In this document: piece by piece, positions 23,045 through 34,032 of the stretch | How positions within the stretch are numbered: position 1 is the first letter of the stretch | Layout of the letters: every line of letters begins with the position of its first letter | Assembly: GCA_001179505.1 (NCBI GenBank) | Contig: CDMY01000770.1 | Coordinates: forward strand, 200,499 to 264,498 | Length of the DNA: 64,000 nucleotides | Direction: 5' to 3' | Origin: Vitrella brassicaformis | Lineage: Eukaryota; Sar; Vitrellaceae | Program-made: the position numbers and the translations under genes | Notes under the pieces: generated by a model | The model's input: the letters and a program-made list of their open reading frames with translations, nothing else | What the model was told of the DNA's origin: nothing | Database searches by the model: none

Positions 23045-25128
23045 CTATCCACTGTGGATGGCAGCGATGGCCAGCTTGTTGTCCTGCTGCATGCACACTA
23101 TGAGCGGGCCCCCGACGCTGCTACATTGCTCAGGCACAGCAGACTCCAGCAGGCTGCGTGTGTCGGCATCCAGGCCGAGCAGCTGCAAGAACACCGCCCT
23201 GCACCTGAGCTGCAGCAGCGATCTCATACTCGAACAGGCGAACTCGACAAACTCGGAGACGCCGGCGGGAACTGAGGGATTGGACACGCAGACAGACAGA
23301 CAGACAGACAGACAGGCAGACATTCACATACAGGTCTCTCAGTGGGTCTGTCTACTCACCCTCCCACATACCCACCCACCCACCCACCTGTGAGATCGAC
23401 ACCCAGTGTTGTGATGTGTGGGAATTCATCTGCATGGTCCCCTATGCTGATGACATCCCCGCTGCCCAACCCCCGGATAGCAATCGCAGTCACCATGTCA
23501 AACTCCCGCTCCCACCCGATCGCCTTGATGGCCTCCACCGCCCACTCCTCGGTCATGTCACTGGTGTTGAGTCGCCGCAAGTTGGGCATCTTGCTGGCCA
23601 GCTGGATGCCGGCCGCCAATGCCGTGTGCTTGTCGAGTGACAAGAACGACGCCTGCGGCATGGGCTGGATCTGTTCGATGAGGGCGGGTGCAGGGTTGGT
23701 GGGGGCGGGCTGTGCAGGCTGGTCGCCACCGAGCACAGTCACACTCGTGGCCTTGTTGAATGCAAGGCCTCTGGCCATGTCGAGCATCGCAGGCGTGACC
23801 GGGGTGGCGAGGTGGAACTCAACGTCCACGAGCACCCGAGCCGCCTGGTCGGCCAGCTGGCGCAGGACAGTCTCGAGGATGAGAGAGGGGGCAGCGGGGA
23901 AGAGGGGGCAGTACAGGACGCTCAGGTGAAATCGCGGAGCAGCACTGGTGAAGCTGATGGGGACGTCTCCGATGCACACCGCACTGGCGAATGACTGGAG
24001 GGCCACGGCTATGTCGAACACCCCTGGGCCCACAATCGACTCGTCGACGAAGTTGACCTTCAGCGACCTGAGGGAACGACGACAGCCTCGTGCCACGAGG
24101 GTCGACCCCAGCTCCTAAGAAAGGAAAACAGACAGGAACATAGTAAGCATCATTGCATCTGTCGTCCATTGCGTGTTAGCAGCCTGCTGACCTGCAACCG
24201 TGTGCACCATACTGTCAATACCTCTGGATCCATCAGGTCGCCGGGGACCTCAATCGTCCCGATATCCTCCAAGTTCGCCAGTGGCCCCGGCTGTCCCTCC
24301 TCTGCTGCGACAGGCACCTCCTCCAGCACCTCGGCCTTCTGGTCGACCGTCGAGGGCACGTCGAACACCCTCAGGCACCGCGACGAGCCGACGAGTGGTC
24401 CCAGTGTGTCGATGTGCTCGTGCGCCTGCACCCGCTCCAGCGACGGGGCGCGCCAGCCGCGGTTTCCGATGCCGCGATGGTGGGCAGTGAGGCCGCTAAT
24501 GGATGTGAGGGCGGGGAGGGAGGGGGGCGGGGCACACACAGGGGGTAGGGTGGGGTTTTTTGATCCGCCCGACGGACAGCATATCGACCTCGCTGAGCTC
24601 AGCCGCCTCAAATGTGATTGCCGTGAGTGAGCCGTCAGGGATGTCGGCCGCCTCTCCCCGCCTCTCTGCCTCTCCCCTCTTCTCTGCGACCATCGCTGTG
24701 CGGCCCTCTGTGTGGCCTTCGATGAGCGCCGTGATGACGTTCAGACACCAGGCCCCCCCGCCAGCCGGGTGACAGCACCAGATGCGGGTGAGTTTGGGCA
24801 TGCGGCCGCCCCACGTCTTGGCCACGTTGACGGGCATCGTCTGCCAGAAGGCCCTGTCGGCGGCCCTGGAGGAGTCGATGTCGAGCTGGCGGCACTGAGC
24901 CCCGGCCCCCATGGCGATGCTGTTGTTGAAGAGCGGCCACACGCCATAGCCCGAGATGTGAATGAGATCCTCACACGACAAACGCCTCCCAGCCTACAAC
25001 AGCAAGAAGATCCAGGATTGTCGAATGCATCAAATTTGGCCTGCTGCCGGTCTTACCGGTCCTTCATTGATTGGTCGTCGTCCCGACTGATGGACCAAAC
25101 GAAACGACGTGCCTGTGGCGCTACTCAT
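23045..25128 (-). CDS. F-box-like paralog B
   Basis: I start this gene at the ATG at 25128 (MSSATGTSFRLVHQSG), because its donor joins in phase to AGRRLSCEDLIHISGYG. The body aligns with paralogs A and C: DRAFWQTMPVNVAKT (A: RSLWQRVPMTLVNQL), WCLNVITALIEGHTEGRTA (A: WCSDVFVAMVEGHIAARRA), PSLERVQAHEHIDTLGPLV, LEDIGTIEVPG, then LVARGCRRSLRSLKVNF. The last exon reads PAGVSEFVEFACSSMRSLLQ and stops at 23045-23047. The F-box-like LPLHLL stretch of A and C is not conserved, so B may have lost or altered that function. Its last exon differs in sequence from those of A and C. No catalytic motif is seen. Confidence 0.6.
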
Positions 25129-25621
25129 CCTGCACGCACCGCATCCACAGGGCAGTCCAGTCCATGGGCAGGGAATGAATGGAGGCGCTCAACTCGCGAG
25201 TGAAGGCTGGGCTCACCTGCATACATTCTCACAGGGAGGATGACCGGCATTTCGTTCAAGTTAAAGAATCGCTCCTCCCACGACTCCTTGACGGGTCAAC
25301 GATAACAGATCACGCCAATGGTGTCAGGGAGGTGTAGCACCATGCTCGCGCACCGGTGAGCTCGAAAAGCATACAATGCGGGTTCGACCCGCCCCCTTCC
25401 GCCACAGCAGGCCTTCTTGCCTTCTTGGCTCATCTGCAGCGCCTTGATTCGTTGCTTCACGGCAGCAGCGGCTTCGTTGCTTCACCGTCTGCAAGCTTGG
25501 CTTGCAGATCGGGAGCTCGCAGAGAAGATGGCGTCGATTCCAAAGTTCTGATGCTCTGCTGGTGCTGGACTGAAGCCCCGAGTGGCTATCTCGCGAGATC
25601 TTGCTCCGTCACGCCGTGGTA
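25129..25621. promoter_or_regulatory. Divergent upstream region of gene B and the Kelch membrane gene
   Basis: About 490 bp separate the two start codons. GGAGCTCGCAG at 25512-25522 is a copy of the recurring AGCTCGCA motif, 101 bp before the rightward ATG. No gene is seen here. Confidence 0.4.
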
Positions 25622-26070
25622 ATGAGATCTCCTCCATCAGTGTGCTTGGCTGCCGTGTTGGCGGCGCTGCTGCGGCCTACAGGCGGTGCTGCCGTCACAG
25701 AGGTGAGGGCAACGCGACACAGACACACACACGCATGTGGGATGAATCAGACCGGCGCACGACTGACACGGCCGTCCGGAGTGGTTGCCTTTGTGTGTGT
25801 CTGCAGGTGTATTTGGCCACTGCAGAGGGCCTGGGGTCAGGCGAAACGCGCACCTACCAGGTGAACCAGTGAAATGCACGACAGAAGCGCACACACACCG
25901 CTACACAGATGGTGCACCTGTGTGCGCCTGTGTGTGGTGTCAGTTGGCTGTGGGTGAGGGCGGTCAGCTGCCCTTCGGTGACGGTTATCTCGATTTGCGT
26001 GTGGAGATCGCCGTCACAAAGTCGAGAGACTGCGAAAGGGTACGCACACACACACGAGAGGCAAGTCGAC

Positions 26071-26101
<31 letters not shown>

Positions 26102-29100
26102 CATTGGCTAGGGCGTGTGTGTGTGCGCAGGGCAACCCTCCTGTGTGCAGCAGAGCTCTGCTGGCACACGGCAGCTTAGTCCCGGCACCCGCCAAGCCCC
26201 ACAATGACACCACATTCGACACCAAGAGTGAGTTTGTGAAGAATATACCCCTCCTGCACTGCACACGCTCACACGCCTGTCCTGCGTGTGGGTCCCATTC
26301 GTCTGTATGTCTGTCTGTCTGTCTGTCTGTTTGTGCGTCACAAACAGGTCTGACGCGCCACGCTGTGTATCAGGACGACAGGTCGCTGGTCATCACTTGG
26401 AGCGCTTGCTCGTGGGCTCGCATGCAGGTCAGGCACATCAATCACAGCTGGGCGAGTGGAGACCGATCACTCCCGCGCACTTGACGCTTGTGTGTACTCC
26501 GCTGCACACAGGCGGGTCGTGTGGCGTTGCGAGTGGTGGTTGGCGCGTGGGGCGGCGAGCATGTCATCAACATCCGAGCCATGCTGGCTGGTATACAGAA
26601 ATCGATCCACAGGTGTGTCCATTCCATCCGCTCGATTCTCTCTCTTTGTGCTGTGCGTTTGTGTAGACAACCGTCCCTACTCGCTGCTGTGTCCCGGGCC
26701 GCTGCCGCTGGTGCGTCACTCGCACACCCTTGACGCCGTCGGCCCTCAAGTTATCGTCTTTGGCGGCAAGGATGACACAGGTGGGTGTGGTGTGGTGTGT
26801 CGTCTTGTGGTGATGAGCAATCGGATGCGTGTGACGATCGAAATGTGTGCGCAGGGGAGGCGACCAACGATCTGTGGCGGCTCAACTACACACTGATTGG
26901 TGTACGCACGTCAGGCACACACAGGCAGCGGTGGATTGGATAGGTGGGTGGGCATACCGTTGGTGTGTGCATTTCTTCACACCCAGGATGGTGCCCTGGC
27001 CCATGTGGATCCGCTCAGCATGGTTTGGGAGAGCCTCGACGACGTGTACGGCATCTTCCTGAGACCACCGTCACGGTGAGGGAGGGAGGGAGGACCGCAT
27101 TGCAGCTCAGCAATTGGGTGCATGAGATGGATGGATGGATGCAGGCATGGTCATGTTTCTGTGGTGTCTGAGCGTGGCGTGCTGCTCATATACGGCGGCA
27201 AAGCTGGTGCATACCCATAACATACATTTGCCCGCCTCTTTGTACTGTGTGCTGTGCTGTGTGTGTGCAGGTGACGTGGTGCTGGATGACATGTGGGCCA
27301 TCCAGCTGCTGACGCCACAAGAGGGGGGCAACGGAGCAAGTCAGTCAGTGACCTAACCACAATGCAATCAACGGATGCAGACTTATCCACACGTGCGTGT
27401 GTGTGTATTCTGTGTGTGTAGCTCCCTTCAAGTGGTTCCCATTGCCGCCTCTGACATCCGCCCGCCCGCCACCGCTCGTCCACACCGCAGCCACAACCAT
27501 CGGTACTCATTCATTCACACGCGCAAACAGAAGGTACCATGATGGACCGAAATGCAGGCCCCCGTCTGTATGTCTTCGGCGGCGAGGCCACCCAGCGCAA
27601 CCTGACCAACCACCTGTGGACGGCTGACCTCAGTAAGGACGCACAATTGATACGCAACATCAGAGAGAGAGAGAGAGAGAGTGAGTGCCTTCTCAGTGTG
27701 CCTGGCTGTCTGTCTTGATGCACTCACTGCACAGGTACGGTCTTCGACGGCTGGTCTGCTGCTGGTCCGAAAGGCGTCGAGTGGGAGCTGGTGGCGGTGG
27801 ATGAAAGGCGCCCCACACCTGTGGCCAGAATGGGTACGCACACGTGCGTACAGTACATCCATGCCACGTGGAGTGGACACACTGCGCTGTGCTGTGCTGT
27901 GCTGTGCTGTGCGTGTCTCTCTGTGTGTGGATACATACATAATGTGATTGATATTGGCGTGCAGGTCACAGCATGGTGCCCGCCCTTTCCCCGCCACAGA
28001 TCCTTTCCGCAATCAAGAAGCGCATCAACGACACACAGAGCCCTGCACACCAGGGGGAGGATCTGCTGCAGCAGAGTGAGTGAGAGACGGCGAATTCTCA
28101 TACCCATCCCATCCCATCGCATCGCGTCGATACGTATGTGCACATTCCGTCTGCTGCACTCACTTGTCGCTCGCAGAGGGTCTGTTAGTGTTTGGCGGCC
28201 GCACGGCCAACACGATGGCTACGAATGACCTCTGGTTCCTCATGCACAACGACACAGGTACACACACCTGACTCTCTCATTTATGAAATAAATATGTCAG
28301 ACTAGACGTCTGTCTTTGTTTCCTGTGCAGGACCCTCTGTGTGGTTCCAAGTAAAAGAGCCGATACCACCGAATGCACGTGTACGTCACGTGCCCACAGG
28401 CAGATAGCTTAGACGTACACGAGAAGAAATCACCCGCACAGATGGATGGATGGATGGGTGGATGCAGGTCTCAAGCCCACCTTCATTGGCGTTCCACTCA
28501 TCCGTGGCTCTCAACGAGCGGTCATTCACACTCATCGGCGGCATGCGGGGAGACAACGGCAGACATGGCGGCCGGAACCATGACGCAGGGACGGTCAGGT
28601 ACGGCCGTGCAGTGCACTGCACCTTGACGTCGGTGTGTGGCGTACAGTACAGAGTATTCTGTGTGTATGCACAGAGCAGCTCGCAGATGTGGGCCTACGT
28701 CAACGGCACCTTCACGCTCACACACACATCAGCGCTGCCACCAGGTAGGTACCCGCGTCTATCAGACACTTCTCCGTACGTGTCCATGGGCTTGCAAGGG
28801 TGTGTGTTGTGTGTGTGCCACTCAGTGATTGCCCCCGACCAGTATCGCGTCAAGGCGGCAGCCGCGTACGTGCCGCCTATCGGAAAGGTGACCACCCCGA
28901 CCACCACCACACACCACACTTGCCGTGCCATACCGCCTCTGTGTGTGTGTGTGTGTGTCCAGGTGCTCATTCATGGCGGTGGGTGGACTGTTCCCTCATC
29001 AGAGCACTCGTCATTGTTGCGGCAGCTGCGTGGTGCTGACACCAGCCCAGGAATGGCCGACATGAGAGGTACCGATGCGCACAAGATAGAGTGTATCGTC

Positions 29101-32100
29101 CGTCCATCGTACCTCCCTCTTATACGTCCGTCTCTGTGTGTGTGCAGCGACCGTCGACCACAAGCATCCGCCTACGATGCACTCGTCTGTGCTGGTGGTG
29201 TACCAAGACGCATGCACACCTGCGAACGATCAGGACTGCACTGTCTGCGGCACAGGTACACACACACACACACACACACGTACCGTACAGCACGTCAACG
29301 CAACGCATGGAACACTCATCTGTCTACTGGCCTGGCGTCTTGTGTGTGTGTCGAGCAGGGTCGCGAGCCGTCCCATACCCAGTCTCAGATGCCAACGACA
29401 CCTCATTCGCTGAGCACTTCCCCTGGGTTGGCAATACGTCCGATGCAAGTGCGTGTGTGCCGTGCCCACCCGGCCACTACCACAATCACAACCACAGCGA
29501 CATCAACAATGACGATGGCGATGGCGAGGTGGAGTGCGTCCCGTGTCCAGCGGGATTCTATCAGCCTTTCAGAGGGTACACGAACTACACACTTGTGTGC
29601 ACGACGTAAAGGTGTGTCCCCGCACCAATGTGTGAATGCCCTGTGTGTGTGTGGGGGGCGTGTGCAGGCAATGGTCTTCGTCGTCCTGTCTGCCGTGCCC
29701 CCGGGGCACCCACGCCAAGGAAGCAGGCACGGCAACCTGCAAGGTGTGAGGGATACAAAGATACATGCATGTGTGGAAAGTTCTGTGCATAGGATAGGCT
29801 GTGTGTGGGTGGATGGGCGCAGGCGTGTGGCGGCAACATTTGGTGTCCATTGGGCAGCAGTGAGCCGCTGGAGAAAATCGGTACACATGCATTGCAGTGA
29901 ATGGACACCACACATGACACCACATCTGGCCTGGCTGGGTGAGTCCCATCCGTCTGTGGTGTGTGTGTGTCGATCGGGTCCTGACGTGACGTGTCGTCAG
30001 ATCCCGCCAACAGCATCGTGTACCAGCACGACGAACCGCACGCGGCATCACTGCACGAGGTACGATACGATAGATGAGATGACACACTGGCACACACAGA
30101 CGGGCATGGTATAATGCAATTCATGTGTGTTTGCTGTGTGTGTGTGGTCGGTTGGGTTGTTGATTCAGTCGCATTTGCTGTGGCAAGTGTCGACCTTCTC
30201 AGTGGGGCTAATCGTCCTGGCCGCCTCACTGTGCGTACTCAACCTCCTACACGTCAAGGCACCCAAACGGGTCTGTCAGTGAGTATGGTTGCTTCACTTC
30301 ACCAGACACACAGGTCTGTATGTCTGTATTGGATGTCATCGTGCAGGTGAATTCGTGGATGCGTCAGATCGACTCCCGGGCCATCACCGGGGTGATATTT
30401 CCCTCAGAGGCTGGGGGCGTGTGCACCCTCGTCTACACGGTCCTGGCCGTCTGCATCATACTGCTGGTCTTCATGCAACAGGTTGGGGCCGTGCCAACCG
30501 TATACATACACCACACACACGCATGACAGACATGCTCGTGATGTGACGTCTGTGTGTGTCTCTGTGGTTGGTTGGCGTCACACCAGCTGTTCTTCAACTA
30601 CTCGTTGGCGGCTCTGACCGCGCCATCCAGTGGCATATACAGGAACGCGCTGCGCTCTCCACCTGCACAACAGACAACACAACACATACACCCTGGCGCA
30701 TTGGTCCTTGGCTGTCTGCCTGGCCTGTCTGTGTGTGTGCAGGTCGACGGACTTCGACTCGGACTTCCACGTCCGGGCCGTCTTTGTCGGTGAGTTAACG
30801 AGACACACACTAGTGGCATGCGTGTGTCAGCCGTGTGTATGACTAAACCATGTAGGTTATCCCGGCCCGTGTGAGGCGTCCAACACCACTCGCGTGACGC
30901 AGTTGACAGACCAGGGGGGCGGCGGACACGCTCACCAACACCCGGAGGACCACAGGGCGAGAATAGGTCGGCGTGCATCCCTCCACTGCACGGATTCATC
31001 ACTCATCCCGCCTGTGTGTGTGTGTGTGAGTGTGCCCAGTGCCAATCCACTCTTATCTGACCTACAGAGCCCATGACGCCTCGTTCCGACTCAACCACCT
31101 GCAAACGGTACGGTGCACACGGATACGACACGTCTGTCTGTCTGTCACTCCGTCCATGTATAAATGAATGCACACCTGTGCTGTGCTGTGATGTGTGTGT
31201 CCACACAGCAGCGGAAGTGGTCCATTCTGCCGGCGGTCCTTCCCTTTATCGTGTCCGTCGACACCAGGAGGCAGCAGAGAGACGATAACCAGGTACGGGA
31301 CGCAGCCCAGCCACACCACACACACATATGCATTGATGTGTGTGTATTGTCTGTGCACACACACACATCGCATACAGGTTGTTGGTGAGGGCGAGGCGAT
31401 TGACGTGACGTCTGAGGATGAGAAGAGGCCGCCCAAGATGGAGTGGCGGTGCGGCCAGGAAGCCAGAATCACTGCCCTGTACGGCTACACAGACGTCTTG
31501 TCTTGGGCAGTGCGGTGCACGTCCCTAAAGTGCCTGCCTGCCTGCATACCTGCATACCTGCGTTATGTCATTTATGTCTGCAGTGGTTTGGTCCCCAAGA
31601 ACATCAGCACGGCTTCATCCGTCTCGTGCGCACAGATCGGGCCGCAACAAGTGAGCCAAGCCTCACACCACCCACACGCGACCCGCCACACACACGTCCC
31701 TGGATGTGATGTGTTGTTCTTGGCTCATGCAGTGTGTGGTTGAGTGGTCTTGTCGTGACTGCGGTGTGTTCGACCAGCGGCTGCACCTCAACATAGCCCT
31801 CAGCCACCACACATTCGCCGCCGCACAGGCCATACAGGTTAGCTCACTTACACAGACATCCAGGGCACACACGCATTCGCAACGGACAGGTGCCTGTATG
31901 GATGTGTGTGTGTGTGTGTGTGTGGATGTGCTCATACTGTCATAGTGGGAGGTGATGACTGTGTGGCGGGAGTCTGGCAGCAGCACCGCCACCACCAGCA
32001 CGCCCGTGGAGGCCTTCTCCACACTCAACTCCACTTTCGTCGGCAGCGACCCCAACAATGTCAGTCGACAAGCCTTTGTTTATCTGGTCATCGAGGTGCT

Positions 32101-33413
32101 CATGTGTGGAGGTACGTGTCATTTGTTCATTGGTTCAGGTGCTGCGTGGCGAGGACCCGACTGTGCTGCGGCTGACGCTTGTGCCGACTGACTACGAAAA
32201 CCAGGTAAGTACCTCTGCGTCACACGCACATAGGCAGGCCACTCACTCAGTGGTGTGTATGTGTTGTGTGGGCGTGGTGTTGGTGTCTGTCATCCACGAT
32301 GGATGACACACGCCACACGACCATTCTTTGCAGCGTCTTGGGGTCCACGAGAACGGCTTCCTTCTGCAGTACATCGCCTCAAGGGAAGGCTCAGCGACAG
32401 GTAGGTGTGTAGGCTGCTGAAATCACACACACATGGGTGTGTATGCGAGTGTTGGTGTCTGTGTGTGTGGTTTGATCACATCATGATCAGATGGGGTGCA
32501 CTTCCACTCGTCAGGCGACGGCCCGTCGACGGTGCAGTTCCGCATTGAGCTGACGGTGTCGCCCTTTCTCTACCGCCTGCTGCTCACACAGACCAAGACA
32601 TTCTTCGACTACCTTGCACAAGTACCTAACCCTTGCACGCACACACAAACCGAGCAAACACACACACATACACACACGACCTGGCTGTGGTGTGCATCCT
32701 TCCTATCCTATCCTGTGCTGTGCTGTGCAGGTATTGGGTCTGCTGTCTGGCATGTCGCTCCTGGTGCGCGTGTTGGTGTCCTTCTGGCTGTCGATCCCAC
32801 GAGAGAGGAGGAAGACAATGACCAAATACTGGGGAGAGGTACCACACCGTACCGCACCCGAACACACACACGCAGAGAGCTGGTCTGGTCCATGACGTAC
32901 ACGACGTGTGTGTCACTTGTTTGTGCGTCCGGCCCGTCCCCACAGAGCAACTCGCTGATGCTGTGGCTGGTCCGGCGGCTGTGCGCGTGTGTGGACGACG
33001 TTGACCGGACCGACCCCAGCGCAGAGACCCCCTCGCACCTCTACCAGCTTTGCCCCTCGCCCTCATCTCCACCGCCACCCCTGCCAGCCCCTCCCGCCAT
33101 CATCACCATGGCGAGGTCACACAGCGACCCAGCCATGGAGACCCCACGAGCCACAGCCGCCCCAACCAATGGGGTCACGCACAGGCAGACCACAGGACGA
33201 GAGCAAGAGCCGCTGATCGAGCATAGAGCGGGACCACAGTCGAAAGCAGCGATGGCTGGTGGGAGTGCGGGTGGGTGGCTGAGTGTCTTTTCCTTTGGCC
33301 GCCAGGGCCAGCAGGGAGAGGGAGGGGGGAGTTGGCAGCGTGTGACGCAGAGAGAGGCGGCAGAAGAGGATGCGGCGGTGCGGTGTGCAGAGGGAGAAGG
33401 GACGGCTGCCTGA
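25622..33413 (+). CDS. Secretory-pathway Kelch plus Cys-rich multi-pass membrane protein
   Basis: The ATG at 25622 begins a likely signal peptide (MRSPPSVCLAAVLAALLRP). Some 30 short exons follow. Kelch blades include HTLDAVGPQVIVFGGKDD, EATNDLWRLNY, PRLYVFGGEATQRNLTNHLW, GLLVFGGRTANTMATNDLWF, SFTLIGGMRGDNG and VLIHGGGW. Next come Cys modules of the ephrin-receptor-like (GCC2/GCC3) type: CVPCPPGHY, CVPCPAGFYQPF and CLPCPRGTHAKEAGTATC. Hydrophobic spans lie at about 30190-30270 (VGLIVLAASLCVLNLL), 30410-30480 (LVYTVLAVCIILLVFM), 31220-31260 and 32730-32790 (LGLLSGMSLLVRVLVSFWL). The C-terminal tail is Pro/Ser-rich and probably cytosolic. The order suggests a surface or endomembrane receptor with an extracellular propeller; the ligand is unknown. 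Some middle exons are uncertain. Confidence 0.75.
26040..26130 (+). other. Example intron with paired CA and TG tracts
   Basis: This intron of the Kelch membrane gene starts GTACGCACACACACACG and contains a 30-bp TG tract at 26071-26100 before its 3' CAG. The CA part (26045-26054) is complementary to the TG part, so the transcript could fold and bring the splice sites together. The pattern recurs in many introns of the window. Confidence 0.6.
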
Positions 33414-34032
33414 ATGAGTGGACGCGTAGCCGACTTGTGATACGGATCGTGTGTGGGGCTATTCTCGGGAATGCGAGAGAAGCTCTGTTCGTGTGCACAT
33501 TGCCACACCGGTGCCATATGGTGCGCCACACACATTCATCGATGCAGTGAGCCGTGCTGTGCCACTCGAGCGTCGCACTGAGTGGCTCTGCTTCCCCGGG
33601 TCGGAAAGAGCGCACGCAACAGGTTCACAGCTGGTGGCCAGGTTGGATCTGCAAAGCTTGAAATCAATCTCGAGAGACTTGAAGATGACCTATGGATCTT
33701 GATCCGATGTCTGTGCTATGCTCGTCTCTGTGTATTTATTCCATCGACTGAAGCATACGTAACGTCCACTTGAGCACGGAAATCATAGGAATCGATGGGC
33801 CCACACTGCACAAATGCGCCGCGCCCACATCCATCCATCCATCGGTCAGTTAGTCAGTCAGTCAATGCATTGAGTATCCAGGCAAACGGCCGGCAAACAG
33901 ACCCCACTCCGTCCCGTCCAGCGTGCAGCGCAGCGCTGTGCTATTCACACCCCACCCTCCACTGTGCTAACTCACCCATATACATATCCCAAATATACAC
34001 GCCAATGCCAACAGACCGATCCTATGGATGAT
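33414..34032. other. Intergenic region between convergent genes
   Basis: About 620 bp between the Kelch membrane gene and the leftward kinase gene. Only a short CATC run (33830-33842) and CAGT repeats near 33850 are notable. It probably holds both 3' ends. Confidence 0.5.

Noticed and set aside
25340-25425. tRNA-like stretch with GGGTTCGACCCGC
   Set aside because: The T-loop-like bases do not allow a five-pair T stem with a seven-base loop, and the anticodon stem does not pair.
28450-30114. 554-residue rightward open frame across the Kelch membrane gene
   Set aside because: It runs through several TG/CA-rich introns and is open by chance. Only its exon parts match Kelch and Cys modules.
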